A DNA stretch of 6,512 bases from an uncultured Eubacteriaceae bacterium (GTDB lineage Bacteria; Bacillota; Clostridia; Eubacteriales; Eubacteriaceae). The position numbers and the translations under genes were made by a program. This document shows, piece by piece, positions 1 through 5,270 of the stretch (positions are counted from its first letter, which is position 1; each line of letters opens with the position of its first letter). The notes under the pieces were generated by a model. It had not been told where the DNA came from, made no database searches, and was given only the letters and a program-made list of their open reading frames with translations. The DNA is taken from NCBI GenBank assembly GCA_947630385.1, contig CANRHG010000109.1, positions 1 to 6,512 on the forward strand, given 5' to 3'.

Positions 1-417
1 CTTTTTTATGTCATCCCGGTACAGCTCGCTAAGGCCGTAAACGGCTTTATCCAACAACCCGGGGCTATAATGCTTGACCCCGTACCAGGCCTCGTAGGTC
101 TTTACGTCTTTTAAGCGAAAGTCCGCGCCCATGTCGATGATCTTGGTCTTAGCCAGGATTTCTTTTGTGACTTCTTTTGAAGCGATCCCGTGGGGGAGCG
201 ACAAAAAGACACAATCCGAATCCTCGGCAAAAGCTTTAAGATCAGACGGCTCTAGCTTTAAATCGGTAAAACCCGCAAAAGCCGGAAAAAGCTTATCGTA
301 ACGCTCGGTCGTACTCGTCGAACCGAGGTGGGTTATTCGAACCTTTGGGTGCTTTAACAGGAGCCGGACCAGTTCCTGTCCGACGTAACCCGTCGCACCG
401 ATAATTGAGATATTCAT
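1..417 (-). CDS. argC: N-acetyl-gamma-glutamyl-phosphate reductase, N-terminal part (cut by window edge)
   Basis: ArgC reduces N-acetyl-glutamyl-phosphate to the semialdehyde with NADPH, the third step of arginine synthesis, in the cytoplasm. The visible 139 codons start MNISIIGATGYVGQELVRLL, the Rossmann nucleotide-binding motif GATGYVG of the family. They continue with FLSLPHGIASKEV (typical FLALPHG), IIDMGADFRLKD (typical SADFRLKD) and YEAWYGVKHYSPGLLDKAVY, all at the expected positions. The frame is open to the window edge, so the catalytic cysteine region and the C-terminal dimer domain lie outside. The start is the ATG complementary to 415-417, right before the Rossmann strand; no strong ribosome binding site precedes it. 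The gene is divergent from argG and shares its 140-base regulatory gap. The family assignment is secure. Confidence 0.95.
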   Translation of the reverse strand, partial: MNISIIGATGYVGQELVRLLLKHPKVRITHLGSTSTTERYDKLFPAFAGFTDLKLEPSDLKAFAEDSDCVFLSLPHGIASKEVTKEILAKTKIIDMGADFRLKDVKTYEAWYGVKHYSPGLLDKAVYGLSELYRDDIKK

Positions 418-464
418 AACAAGTGATTAATATCTTAACAAACTCCAGTAAAAAAGAAAAGTTG

Positions 465-484
465 TTTTGCATAAATATACAAAA
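465..484. promoter_or_regulatory. ARG-box-like palindrome (candidate ArgR/AhrC operator)
   Basis: Arms TTTTGCAT and ATACAAAA flank the centre AAAT. Apart from one mismatched pair the arms are perfect inverted repeats. Against the known ARG-box core TGAAT-N4-ATTCA each half (TGCAT, ATACA) matches 4 of 5. The site sits between divergent argC and argG, covers the predicted argC -10 and reaches the predicted argG -35 position, which is where an arginine repressor would act. A further TGAAT half site lies at 530-534. Similarity to the consensus is seen; regulator binding is inferred. Confidence 0.6.
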
Positions 485-503
485 ATTTTGTTTATTATGT
501 TAT
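474..503 (-). promoter_or_regulatory. possible argC promoter
   Basis: Read on the minus strand, ATAACA (503-498) and TATATT (479-474) are separated by 18 bp. They match 4 of 6 and 5 of 6 of the sigma-A consensus. The -10 lies inside the ARG-box-like palindrome. The region is very A+T-rich, so chance matches are easy. Confidence 0.4.
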
Positions 504-506
504 AAT
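498..506 (+). promoter_or_regulatory. argGH promoter, extended -10
   Basis: TGT followed by an exact TATAAT (501-506) makes an extended -10 element (TGn-TATAAT). The -35 position 17 bp upstream (478-483, TACAAA) is weak, as is usual for extended -10 promoters, and falls inside the ARG-box-like palindrome. Transcription would begin near 513 and leave a short leader of about 45 bases before argG. Confidence 0.6.
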
Positions 507-557
507 TAGCGTCGATTTAAAAATTTTAATGAATAAAAACGAGGAATTTTGAATAAA

Positions 558-1796
558 ATGGCAGAAAATAAAGAAAAAGTAGTCCTGGCCTATTCGGGGG
601 GACTGGACACGACCACGATCATTCCCTGGCTAAAAGAAACCTATAACGACCCGGAAGTCATCTGTGCCTGCATCGACGTCGGACAGGGAAAAGAAACCGA
701 AGGCCTCGAAGAAAAAGCCCTAGCCTCCGGCGCAAGCAAGCTCTACCTCGTAGACGTCGTCGACGAATTTGTCGAAGACTACGTTTGGCCGGCCCTAAAA
801 GCGGGTGCGGTGTATGAGAAAAAGTATTTGCTCGGAACGTCTTTGGCCCGACCCCTGATCGCTAAAAAGCTCGTAGAAATCGCCCACAAGGAAGGCGCCC
901 AGTACATTTGCCACGGCGCGACCGGAAAAGGAAACGATCAGGTCCGTTTTGAACTCGGTATCGGGGCCATCGACCCACAGCTTAAGATCATTGCGCCCTG
1001 GAGGGAATGGGACCTGCAAAGCAGGGAGGACTGCATGAATTACTGCATCGTCCACGACATAAAGGTGCCGATGAGTAAAGACCAGAGTTATTCCAGGGAC
1101 CGCAACATCCTTCATTTATCCCACGAAGGGCTCGAGCTGGAGGACCCGACCAAAAAGCCGAGGTACAGCCATCTTCTGCAACTGACAAACCCTCTTGAAG
1201 ATACACCGGACGAGCCGGAACTCGTTGAGATCGATTTTGAACAAGGCATTCCCGTGGCCGTAAACGGAAAGAAAATGTCGGCCAAAGAAATCTTAGAAGA
1301 ATGCAACAAAATCGCCGGCAAACACGGCATCGGCGTGGTCGACTTGATCGAAAACCGTGTCGTGGGCATGAAATCGCGTGGGATCTACGAAACACCGGGC
1401 GGGAGCCTGCTCTGGAAAGCCCACGACGAACTCGAACACATGTGCCTAGACCGGGAAACTTTCGCCTTCAAAAACCAGGCCAGCGTAAAATTCGCCGAAC
1501 TCGCCTACAACGGCATGTGGTTTACCCCGCTACGGGAAGCGCTCTCCGCCTTTGTGGACGAAACCCAAAAAACGGTCACGGGAAAAGTTAAACTGGAACT
1601 TTATAAAGGCAACATGACGGTCATGTACATCGACTCCCCGTACTCGCTGTATAACGCCGAGATCGCCAGTTTTACGACGGGAGACCTATACGACCATCAC
1701 GACGCCGAAGGCTTTATCCGTCTTTACGGACTGCCGCTTAAAGTTCGGGCGTTGATGCGTTTGTCAAATAAGACGCCGAAAAAAGATAACGAATGA
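558..1796 (+). CDS. argG: argininosuccinate synthase
   Basis: ArgG joins citrulline and aspartate, using ATP, to make argininosuccinate. It is the next-to-last step of arginine synthesis and is cytoplasmic. The protein (413 residues from this start, normal for the family) opens with the N-type ATP pyrophosphatase loop AYSGGLDTT at residues 11-19. YEKKYLLGTSLARPLIAK (about 86-103) and the signature GATGKGNDQVRF (about 120-131) follow, then SRDRN...HLSHEG...LEDP and a conserved C-terminal half. ATG at 558 is preferred because GAGGAA (541-546) ends 11 bases upstream; a TTG at 549 in the same frame would sit only 2 bases after it. The stop overlaps the argH start by 4 bases (ATGA), so the two are co-transcribed and probably translationally coupled. 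No disruption is visible. Confidence 0.97.
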   Translation: MAENKEKVVLAYSGGLDTTTIIPWLKETYNDPEVICACIDVGQGKETEGLEEKALASGASKLYLVDVVDEFVEDYVWPALKAGAVYEKKYLLGTSLARPLIAKKLVEIAHKEGAQYICHGATGKGNDQVRFELGIGAIDPQLKIIAPWREWDLQSREDCMNYCIVHDIKVPMSKDQSYSRDRNILHLSHEGLELEDPTKKPRYSHLLQLTNPLEDTPDEPELVEIDFEQGIPVAVNGKKMSAKEILEECNKIAGKHGIGVVDLIENRVVGMKSRGIYETPGGSLLWKAHDELEHMCLDRETFAFKNQASVKFAELAYNGMWFTPLREALSAFVDETQKTVTGKVKLELYKGNMTVMYIDSPYSLYNAEIASFTTGDLYDHHDAEGFIRLYGLPLKVRALMRLSNKTPKKDNE

Positions 1797-3175
1797 AAAA
1801 ACTCTGGGGCGGACGGTTTAAGGAAGCGACGGACCAGCTGACCGATGAATTCAACGCTTCGATTGATTTTGACCGGCGCTTGTATAAAGAAGATATCAAA
1901 GGCAGCCTGGCCCACGCCAAAATGCTCGAAAAAAGCGAGATTTTAAATGAGGAAGAATACGAGGCGATCCGTTCTGGCTTAGAGGGGATTCTTCGCGACT
2001 ACGAAGACGAGAAAATTGACTTCAGTGAGACTTATGAAGACATTCATATGAATATCGAAGCTCTCCTCACGGAGAGAATCGGTGAGGCCGGAAAAAAACT
2101 CCATACGGCCCGTTCAAGAAACGACCAGGTCGCTACCGACTTTGAGCTCTATCTTGTTTCGGCCTGCGATGAAGTCATCGACCATATTAAAGCCTTAATT
2201 AAAACTCTACTCGAACTGGCCGAAGAGAATCTGGATACGATCCTTCCGGGCTATACGCATCTCCAGCGCGCCCAACCGATCACGCTGGCGCACTACCTAA
2301 ACGCTTATGTCCAGATGTTTCTTCGCGACATCAAGCGTTTTAAGTTTATAAGAGAGGAAGACTTAAGAGAGTGCTCGCTTGGCTCCGGAGCACTGGCCGG
2401 AACCACGTTTGATATCGACCGTTTTTATACGGCCGAGCTTCTTGATTTCAAGGCCCCCAAAGCCAACTCCATCGACGGGGTCTCGGACCGGGACTACGCG
2501 CTCGATTTTCTTCAGGCCTGCGCGGTCTGCATGATGCATTTATCGCGCTTTTGCGAAGAAATCATCTTATATAATAGTGTGGAATTCGGCTTTATCCATT
2601 TGGACGACCGCTACACGACCGGGTCGTCGATCATGCCACAAAAGAAAAATCCGGATCTGGCCGAACTCATTCGCGGAAAAACGGGACGGACCTACGGAAA
2701 CCTGATTTCCCTACTTGTCACGATGAAAGGTCTTCCCCTAGCCTACAACAAAGATATGCAGGAGGACAAAGAACCGGTCTTCGACTCGTTTGATACCTTG
2801 GCCAAGAGTCTTACGATCTTTGAGCGCATGATTGCAACGGCACAGTTTGACAAAGAAAAAATGCTCGAGGCCTGCAAACTGGGTTTTATCAACGCAACCG
2901 ATCTGGCCGATTATCTTGCCGCAAAAGATCTACCGTTTCGTGAGGCCCATGAGATCGTTGGACGTATCGTTCTTTTTTGCGAACAAAACGGACGGGCGAT
3001 CGAAGACCTGAGTCTAGAAGAACTCAACGGCTTTTCTTCCTTATTTAATAAAGACGTGTATGATGCGATCTCGCTTAAAAAAATGGTCGACCGGCGAAAC
3101 GTTTACGGTGGACCTGCCCGTGAGACCGAAGAAAACCTGATCAAAGAGCTAAAGAAACAACTTGCGAAAATTTGA
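1793..3175 (+). CDS. argH: argininosuccinate lyase
   Basis: ArgH splits argininosuccinate into arginine and fumarate, the final step of arginine synthesis; the enzyme is a cytoplasmic homotetramer of the fumarase/aspartase superfamily. The 460-residue length is typical. Seen in order: LWGGRF at residues 4-9, HTARSRNDQVATD (104-116), LPGYTHLQRAQP (151-162) with the conserved histidine 156, and the superfamily signature GSSIMPQKKNPD (277-288), whose serine pair supplies the catalytic base on the flexible loop. The C-terminal helical domain ends with RNVYGGPA. The start overlaps the argG stop by 4 bases and has no clear ribosome binding site of its own, which points to coupling. No terminator follows; a promoter-like element begins on its stop codon. 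Confidence 0.97.
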   Translation: MKKLWGGRFKEATDQLTDEFNASIDFDRRLYKEDIKGSLAHAKMLEKSEILNEEEYEAIRSGLEGILRDYEDEKIDFSETYEDIHMNIEALLTERIGEAGKKLHTARSRNDQVATDFELYLVSACDEVIDHIKALIKTLLELAEENLDTILPGYTHLQRAQPITLAHYLNAYVQMFLRDIKRFKFIREEDLRECSLGSGALAGTTFDIDRFYTAELLDFKAPKANSIDGVSDRDYALDFLQACAVCMMHLSRFCEEIILYNSVEFGFIHLDDRYTTGSSIMPQKKNPDLAELIRGKTGRTYGNLISLLVTMKGLPLAYNKDMQEDKEPVFDSFDTLAKSLTIFERMIATAQFDKEKMLEACKLGFINATDLADYLAAKDLPFREAHEIVGRIVLFCEQNGRAIEDLSLEELNGFSSLFNKDVYDAISLKKMVDRRNVYGGPARETEENLIKELKKQLAKI

Positions 3176-3181
3176 TATAAT
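3173..3181 (+). promoter_or_regulatory. extended -10 element overlapping the argH stop codon
   Basis: The TGA stop of argH followed by an exact TATAAT (3176-3181) reads as TGn-TATAAT. The -35 position holds only a poor match (GAAACA, 3154-3159). It would let the small membrane-protein gene be expressed apart from argGH, with a leader of about 20 bases. The match is seen; activity is inferred. Confidence 0.5.
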
Positions 3182-3207
3182 AACTCTCAGAAAGGTTTCG
3201 GTCCATT

Positions 3208-3480
3208 ATGAGTCAAGATAATCAAGAACCAAAGAAGAAAAAATCTTCCTTTAAATCCAAGTTGATCTTCGCCGTGATCGCGGTCGTGGTCTTAGTTGGA
3301 TTTGGAATTTATTTAGGGATGCGTTTTCAGGCGGCTTACAACCGTTTCATCTTTAACGCGAGCCAGTCTATTATGACGTTTGCTTTTTGGCTTGTCATCA
3401 TACTAATTGTAGTTTTAGTTATCTACATTATGTATTTGGTGATAAAATACAAAGGAAAGAACAAGAAAGATGGGAACTAA
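3208..3480 (+). CDS. small two-helix membrane protein, unknown function
   Basis: I do not recognise this 90-residue protein. It has a hydrophilic, lysine-rich N-terminus (PKKKKSSFKSK, residues 8-18), a first hydrophobic segment at about 19-41, a short linker, a second hydrophobic segment at about 57-80 and a lysine-rich tail (KYKGKNKKDGN). The positive charge at both ends predicts both termini inside the cell with a hairpin in the membrane. AAAGG at 3191-3195 lies 12 bases before the ATG, a slightly long spacing. The gene is read from its own promoter-like element or by read-through from argH. Its last codons form the left arm of a terminator. Real coding is supported by the membrane pattern, ribosome binding site and terminator; no function can be given. 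Confidence 0.72.
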   Translation: MSQDNQEPKKKKSSFKSKLIFAVIAVVVLVGFGIYLGMRFQAAYNRFIFNASQSIMTFAFWLVIILIVVLVIYIMYLVIKYKGKNKKDGN

Positions 3481-3499
3481 GCCCATCTTTTTTCTTTTC
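3466..3499 (+). terminator. Rho-independent terminator overlapping the end of the small membrane-protein gene
   Basis: AAAGATGGG (3466-3474) pairs perfectly with CCCATCTTT (3482-3490) around a 7-base loop that contains the stop codon. A T-rich tail (TTTTTTCTTTTC) follows. It should separate arginine-side transcription from the nuclease gene downstream. Confidence 0.85.
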
Positions 3500-3528
3500 T
3501 CTTTTTCGATTGACCGGCAAAACTGGGT

Positions 3529-3534
3529 TATAAT
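3529..3534 (+). promoter_or_regulatory. possible -10 box for the nuclease gene
   Basis: An exact TATAAT lies 21 bases before the ATG of the membrane nuclease gene and after a terminator, where a promoter is needed. The only good -35 candidate, TTGACC (3510-3515), is 13 bp away, shorter than usual; TAATAT at 3531-3536 would give 15 bp. The pairing is therefore unsure. Confidence 0.4.
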
Positions 3535-3555
3535 ATTGCAATAAAGGTAAACAAA

Positions 3556-4317
3556 ATGGCTTCAATAATCGGAATATTTACTTTTTTACTGACTCTGATC
3601 CTGGAATTTTTTATAGGCTTTTTCTCCTTTGTCCTAAACTGCGCAAAACTGCTCATTAAAATTCTTATTTCTTTACTGAAATATCTTCTATACTTCGGTA
3701 TTTATCTTACCCGTCTACTTTTAAGACCACTTTTTGGATGCTTTCCACCTAAGAGCATCAATCAGATGAGCGGACAGGAATTTGAAAAACTCGTGGCGCG
3801 GTGGTTGGAATCCAAAGGCTACCGGAAAGTTAAGCTGACTCCGGATTCGGGAGACTATGGGGTCGATATTACGGCCGAAAAAGATGGCGAGCGCGTCGGG
3901 ATTCAGTGCAAACGCTACGAAGGAAAAGTCGGCGTTGGGGCGGTACAGGAGATCGTGGCCGGATTAAATTATTATAACTGTCAAAAGGGATTCGTAGTTA
4001 CAAACTCAATCTTTACGAAAAACGCTCAGGACCTGGCTGAAACCAACGGTATTGAACTGATTGACGGCAAAGCTCTATTTAAGTCCAAAACCATTAAACG
4101 CTACCTCAACAGCAAAACCAGACTCTATTTTTATACCTGTGTTAGCTTTCTTTACTGTTTTTTGAGTATTGCTTTAAACGTCTATGCGTTTGTTAATCTA
4201 CGCGCTTTTTTGCCCCTTACGGTCATGCTTTTGTTGGTAACTTTTTTGTGCGGCCTCAATGGAATTCTTGAGATCCGTCGCAAAAAAAATGAAGAAAATT
4301 CAAAAAATTTTTCTTGA
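3556..4317 (+). CDS. membrane-anchored Mrr-like restriction endonuclease domain protein
   Basis: The 253-residue protein has a hydrophobic N-terminus (about 4-27 and 33-58, two likely helices), a soluble domain (about 70-177) and two more hydrophobic segments (about 190-214 and 218-236) before a charged tail. The soluble domain matches the Mrr-type PD-(D/E)XK nuclease family: MSGQEFEKLVARWLESKGY opens it, GDYGVDIT carries the acidic metal ligand D104, and IQCKRY carries the Q117-x-K119 pair. VGVGAVQEIVAG and the closing FVVTN...FTKNAQ...NGIELID are typical. The catalytic residues look intact, so DNA cleavage is plausible; target and role (modified-DNA restriction, defence, DNA uptake or repair) are unknown. 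AAAGG at 3543-3547, 8 bases before the ATG, supports the start. The stop codon overlaps the tRNA promoter. Confidence 0.88.
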   Translation: MASIIGIFTFLLTLILEFFIGFFSFVLNCAKLLIKILISLLKYLLYFGIYLTRLLLRPLFGCFPPKSINQMSGQEFEKLVARWLESKGYRKVKLTPDSGDYGVDITAEKDGERVGIQCKRYEGKVGVGAVQEIVAGLNYYNCQKGFVVTNSIFTKNAQDLAETNGIELIDGKALFKSKTIKRYLNSKTRLYFYTCVSFLYCFLSIALNVYAFVNLRAFLPLTVMLLLVTFLCGLNGILEIRRKKNEENSKNFS

Positions 4318-4342
4318 CAAAAATCGTTTCTGGCCATATAAT
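4314..4342 (+). promoter_or_regulatory. consensus promoter of the tRNA-Ser operon
   Basis: TTGACA (4314-4319), a 17-bp spacer and TATAAT (4337-4342) match the sigma-A consensus exactly at all 12 positions and at optimal spacing. The -35 box contains the stop codon of the upstream nuclease gene. Transcription would begin near 4349, a few bases before the first tRNA. Confidence 0.92.
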
Positions 4343-4356
4343 AGTAACGTTCACGT

Positions 4357-4445
4357 CGAGAGGTATCGAAGTGGTCATAACGAGGCGGTCTTGAAAACCG
4401 TTTGGGCTCACGCCCACGTGGGTTCAAATCCCACCCTCTCGGCCA
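4357..4445 (+). tRNA. tRNA-Ser (anticodon TGA)
   Basis: Acceptor CGAGAGG pairs with CCTCTCG, followed by G73 and an encoded CCA. The D stem is TCG/CGA with GG in the loop. Anticodon stem GCGGT/ACCGT encloses the loop CTTGAAA, giving anticodon TGA (4392-4394), which reads UCA and probably other UCN codons. A long variable arm (TGGGC/GCCCA) marks a class II tRNA, as expected for serine. The T arm GTGGG-TTCAAAT-CCCAC is canonical. The first acceptor pair is C1-G72 rather than the usual G1-C72. Confidence 0.96.
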
Positions 4446-4457
4446 TTCATATCATAT

Positions 4458-4549
4458 GGAGAAGTACTCAAGTGGCTATAAGAGGTGCCCCTGCTAAGGG
4501 CATAGGCCGTTAATCCGGTGCGTGGGTTCAAATCCCACCTTCTCCGCCA
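4458..4549 (+). tRNA. tRNA-Ser (anticodon GCT)
   Basis: Acceptor GGAGAAG pairs with CTTCTCC, then G73 and encoded CCA. The D stem is CTC/GAG. Anticodon stem TGCCC/GGGCA encloses CTGCTAA, giving anticodon GCT (4493-4495), which reads AGC and AGU. The long variable arm (GCCG/CGGT core) is typical of serine tRNA. The T arm is identical to that of the preceding tRNA, 12 bases upstream; both share one promoter and terminator. Confidence 0.96.
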
Positions 4550-4567
4550 TTTAATTTTGAAAATTCC

Positions 4568-4579
4568 GCTCATATGAGC
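4568..4579. repeat. 12-bp perfect palindrome in the tRNA operon trailer
   Basis: GCTCATATGAGC is its own reverse complement. It lies between the second tRNA and the terminator, so it is transcribed, but with no loop it could form only a short hairpin. Its role is unknown; it may be chance. Confidence 0.4.
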
Positions 4580-4619
4580 TTAATAAATTGTTTGTGGGTA
4601 ATCTACAAAACCGCCAATT

Positions 4620-4647
4620 AAGACCCTCATTTCGAGGGTCTTTTTTT
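4620..4647 (+). terminator. Rho-independent terminator of the tRNA-Ser operon
   Basis: AAGACCCTC (4620-4628) pairs perfectly with GAGGGTCTT (4634-4642) around the loop ATTTC, and the T run extends to 4647. It lies 70 bases after the last tRNA. Confidence 0.92.
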
Positions 4648-4705
4648 ATATCTTAAATCGTGGAATAGAATACAGTTGGAACTATTAGGATCCTCTGGCT
4701 TTTCA

Positions 4706-5023
4706 GTTAACCTACAAAAATCCGACATATTACAAAAATTTTTGAACGTTACTAAAAAATTTAACCGATGTTACAAAAGAGTTGATCAGTTTTGTAAGGT
4801 AAGCGGATTAAATATAGTATTTACAAAATTGGTATATTCAATGACTTCCGTGAACAAGGAAATTTTAAATTAACTAATGTAATAATCCTCTTTCTTGGGT
4901 TTTAAACGCTGATCTTAACCTGCAAAAAATCTCGAACTTTAAGGAACCTTTAATCATTATAACTTTTCAGCGATTTTAAGCTAAAGATTTCTATTTTTCG
5001 GTCAGAAAATTTTGTAGGTTAAC
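4706..5023. repeat. 14-bp inverted repeat bounding the gene-free spacer
   Basis: GTTAACCTACAAAA at 4706-4719 recurs as its exact reverse complement at 5010-5023. A related direct copy, TTAACCTGCAAAA with one change, lies between them at 4915-4927. The right copy ends 12 bases before the -35 box of the toxin-antitoxin promoter. Confidence 0.7.
4771..4797. repeat. 8-bp inverted repeat, operator-like
   Basis: TTACAAAA (4771-4778) and TTTTGTAA (4790-4797) are perfect inverted copies separated by 11 bases. This is two copies of the regional TACAAAA motif face to face, a layout common for dimeric DNA-binding proteins. No gene starts close downstream. Confidence 0.5.
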
Positions 5024-5035
5024 ATTTTTATGGCT

Positions 5036-5063
5036 TTGAAAACTTAGTTAAATCGGATAAAAT
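5036..5063 (+). promoter_or_regulatory. promoter of the toxin-antitoxin operon
   Basis: TTGAAA (5036-5041), a 16-bp spacer and TAAAAT (5058-5063) each match 5 of 6 consensus positions. The start site would fall near 5070, directly before the ribosome binding site, and the -10 is inside the candidate operator palindrome. Confidence 0.7.
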
Positions 5064-5072
5064 CAGATTTAA
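5048..5072. promoter_or_regulatory. candidate autoregulatory operator of the toxin-antitoxin operon
   Basis: Arms TTAAATCGGAT (5048-5058) and ATCAGATTTAA (5062-5072) are inverted repeats with 10 of 11 pairs matching around a 3-base centre. The palindrome covers the -10 box and ends at the ribosome binding site. Type II modules usually repress themselves through such a site; binding by this module's proteins is inferred. Confidence 0.65.
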
Positions 5073-5082
5073 GGAGGTGATC
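5071..5082 (+). promoter_or_regulatory. full-length Shine-Dalgarno sequence of the antitoxin gene
   Basis: AAGGAGGTGATC is fully complementary to the usual 3' end of bacterial 16S rRNA. GGAGG ends 7 bases before the ATG at 5085 and fixes that start. It is much stronger than any other ribosome binding site in the window, fitting the need for excess antitoxin. Confidence 0.9.
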
Positions 5083-5084
5083 GA

Positions 5085-5270
5085 ATGAAAAAAGATAAAA
5101 ACTCGCCGTACTATCTAGAAGAGTATGATGATTATAACGATGACGGCTTTTACAATGAAGAAAATGTTAAAAGCCTATTAAAGGCTATGGAACAATATAG
5201 GAGAGGCGAAGGCATCCAGTTCGACTTCGAGGAAGCACTCAAAGCTGTCAGAGAAAATGGAATGGAGTAG
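5085..5270 (+). CDS. short antitoxin, YefM C-terminal-like (toxin-binding part only)
   Basis: This 61-residue acidic protein should bind and neutralise the toxin encoded next to it. Residues 24-44 (NEENVKSLLKAMEQYRRGEGI) resemble the C-terminal neutralising segment of YefM/Phd-type antitoxins (SPANARRLL..I..L..G.G). Residues 1-26 are tyrosine- and acid-rich (YYLEEYDDYNDDGFY) and do not resemble the N-terminal Phd/YefM DNA-binding fold; YefM proteins are usually about 80-90 residues. The start is firm because of the full Shine-Dalgarno sequence, so the protein is short rather than mis-called. It overlaps the toxin gene by 14 bases. The antitoxin role rests mainly on position plus the partial match; a RelB-like relative is an alternative. 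Confidence 0.8.
   Translation: MKKDKNSPYYLEEYDDYNDDGFYNEENVKSLLKAMEQYRRGEGIQFDFEEALKAVRENGME

Larger units (their letters stand above)
4648..5035. other. gene-free A+T-rich spacer with repeated TACAAAA motif
   Basis: No convincing gene is visible on either strand. One 65-codon frame (4676-4873) starts at a TTG with no ribosome binding site and has no recognisable content. The 7-mer TACAAAA occurs at 4713, 4731, 4772 and 4822 on the plus strand and at 4790-4796 and 5010-5016 on the minus strand, with another at 4604 just before the terminator. TTAACCTGCAAAAAATC at 4915-4931 is a diverged form of the longer GTTAACCTACAAAA unit. The repetition suggests binding sites or decayed repeats; no function can be assigned. 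Confidence 0.6.

Noticed and set aside
549..557. TTG at 549 as the argG start
   Set aside because: It lies only 2 bases after GAGGAA, too close for initiation; ATG at 558 has a usable spacing and gives a normal N-terminus.
4259..4513. 84-codon plus-strand frame across the tRNA genes
   Set aside because: It covers the tRNA promoter and both tRNA genes, so it is a chance frame.
4418..4539. 18-base direct repeat GTGGGTTCAAATCCCACC in the two tRNA genes, considered as attachment sites
   Set aside because: It is the shared T arm of two serine tRNAs and is explained by tRNA homology; no third copy is seen in the window.
4706..4712. GTTAACC considered as an integron attC core site
   Set aside because: It does not fit GTTRRRY, no pairing simple site is found at the right distance and no integron integrase is visible.
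4676..4873. 65-codon plus-strand frame in the spacer
   Set aside because: TTG start without a ribosome binding site, no family resemblance, and its codons run through the repeated TACAAAA motifs, which explain the frame better as non-coding repeats.
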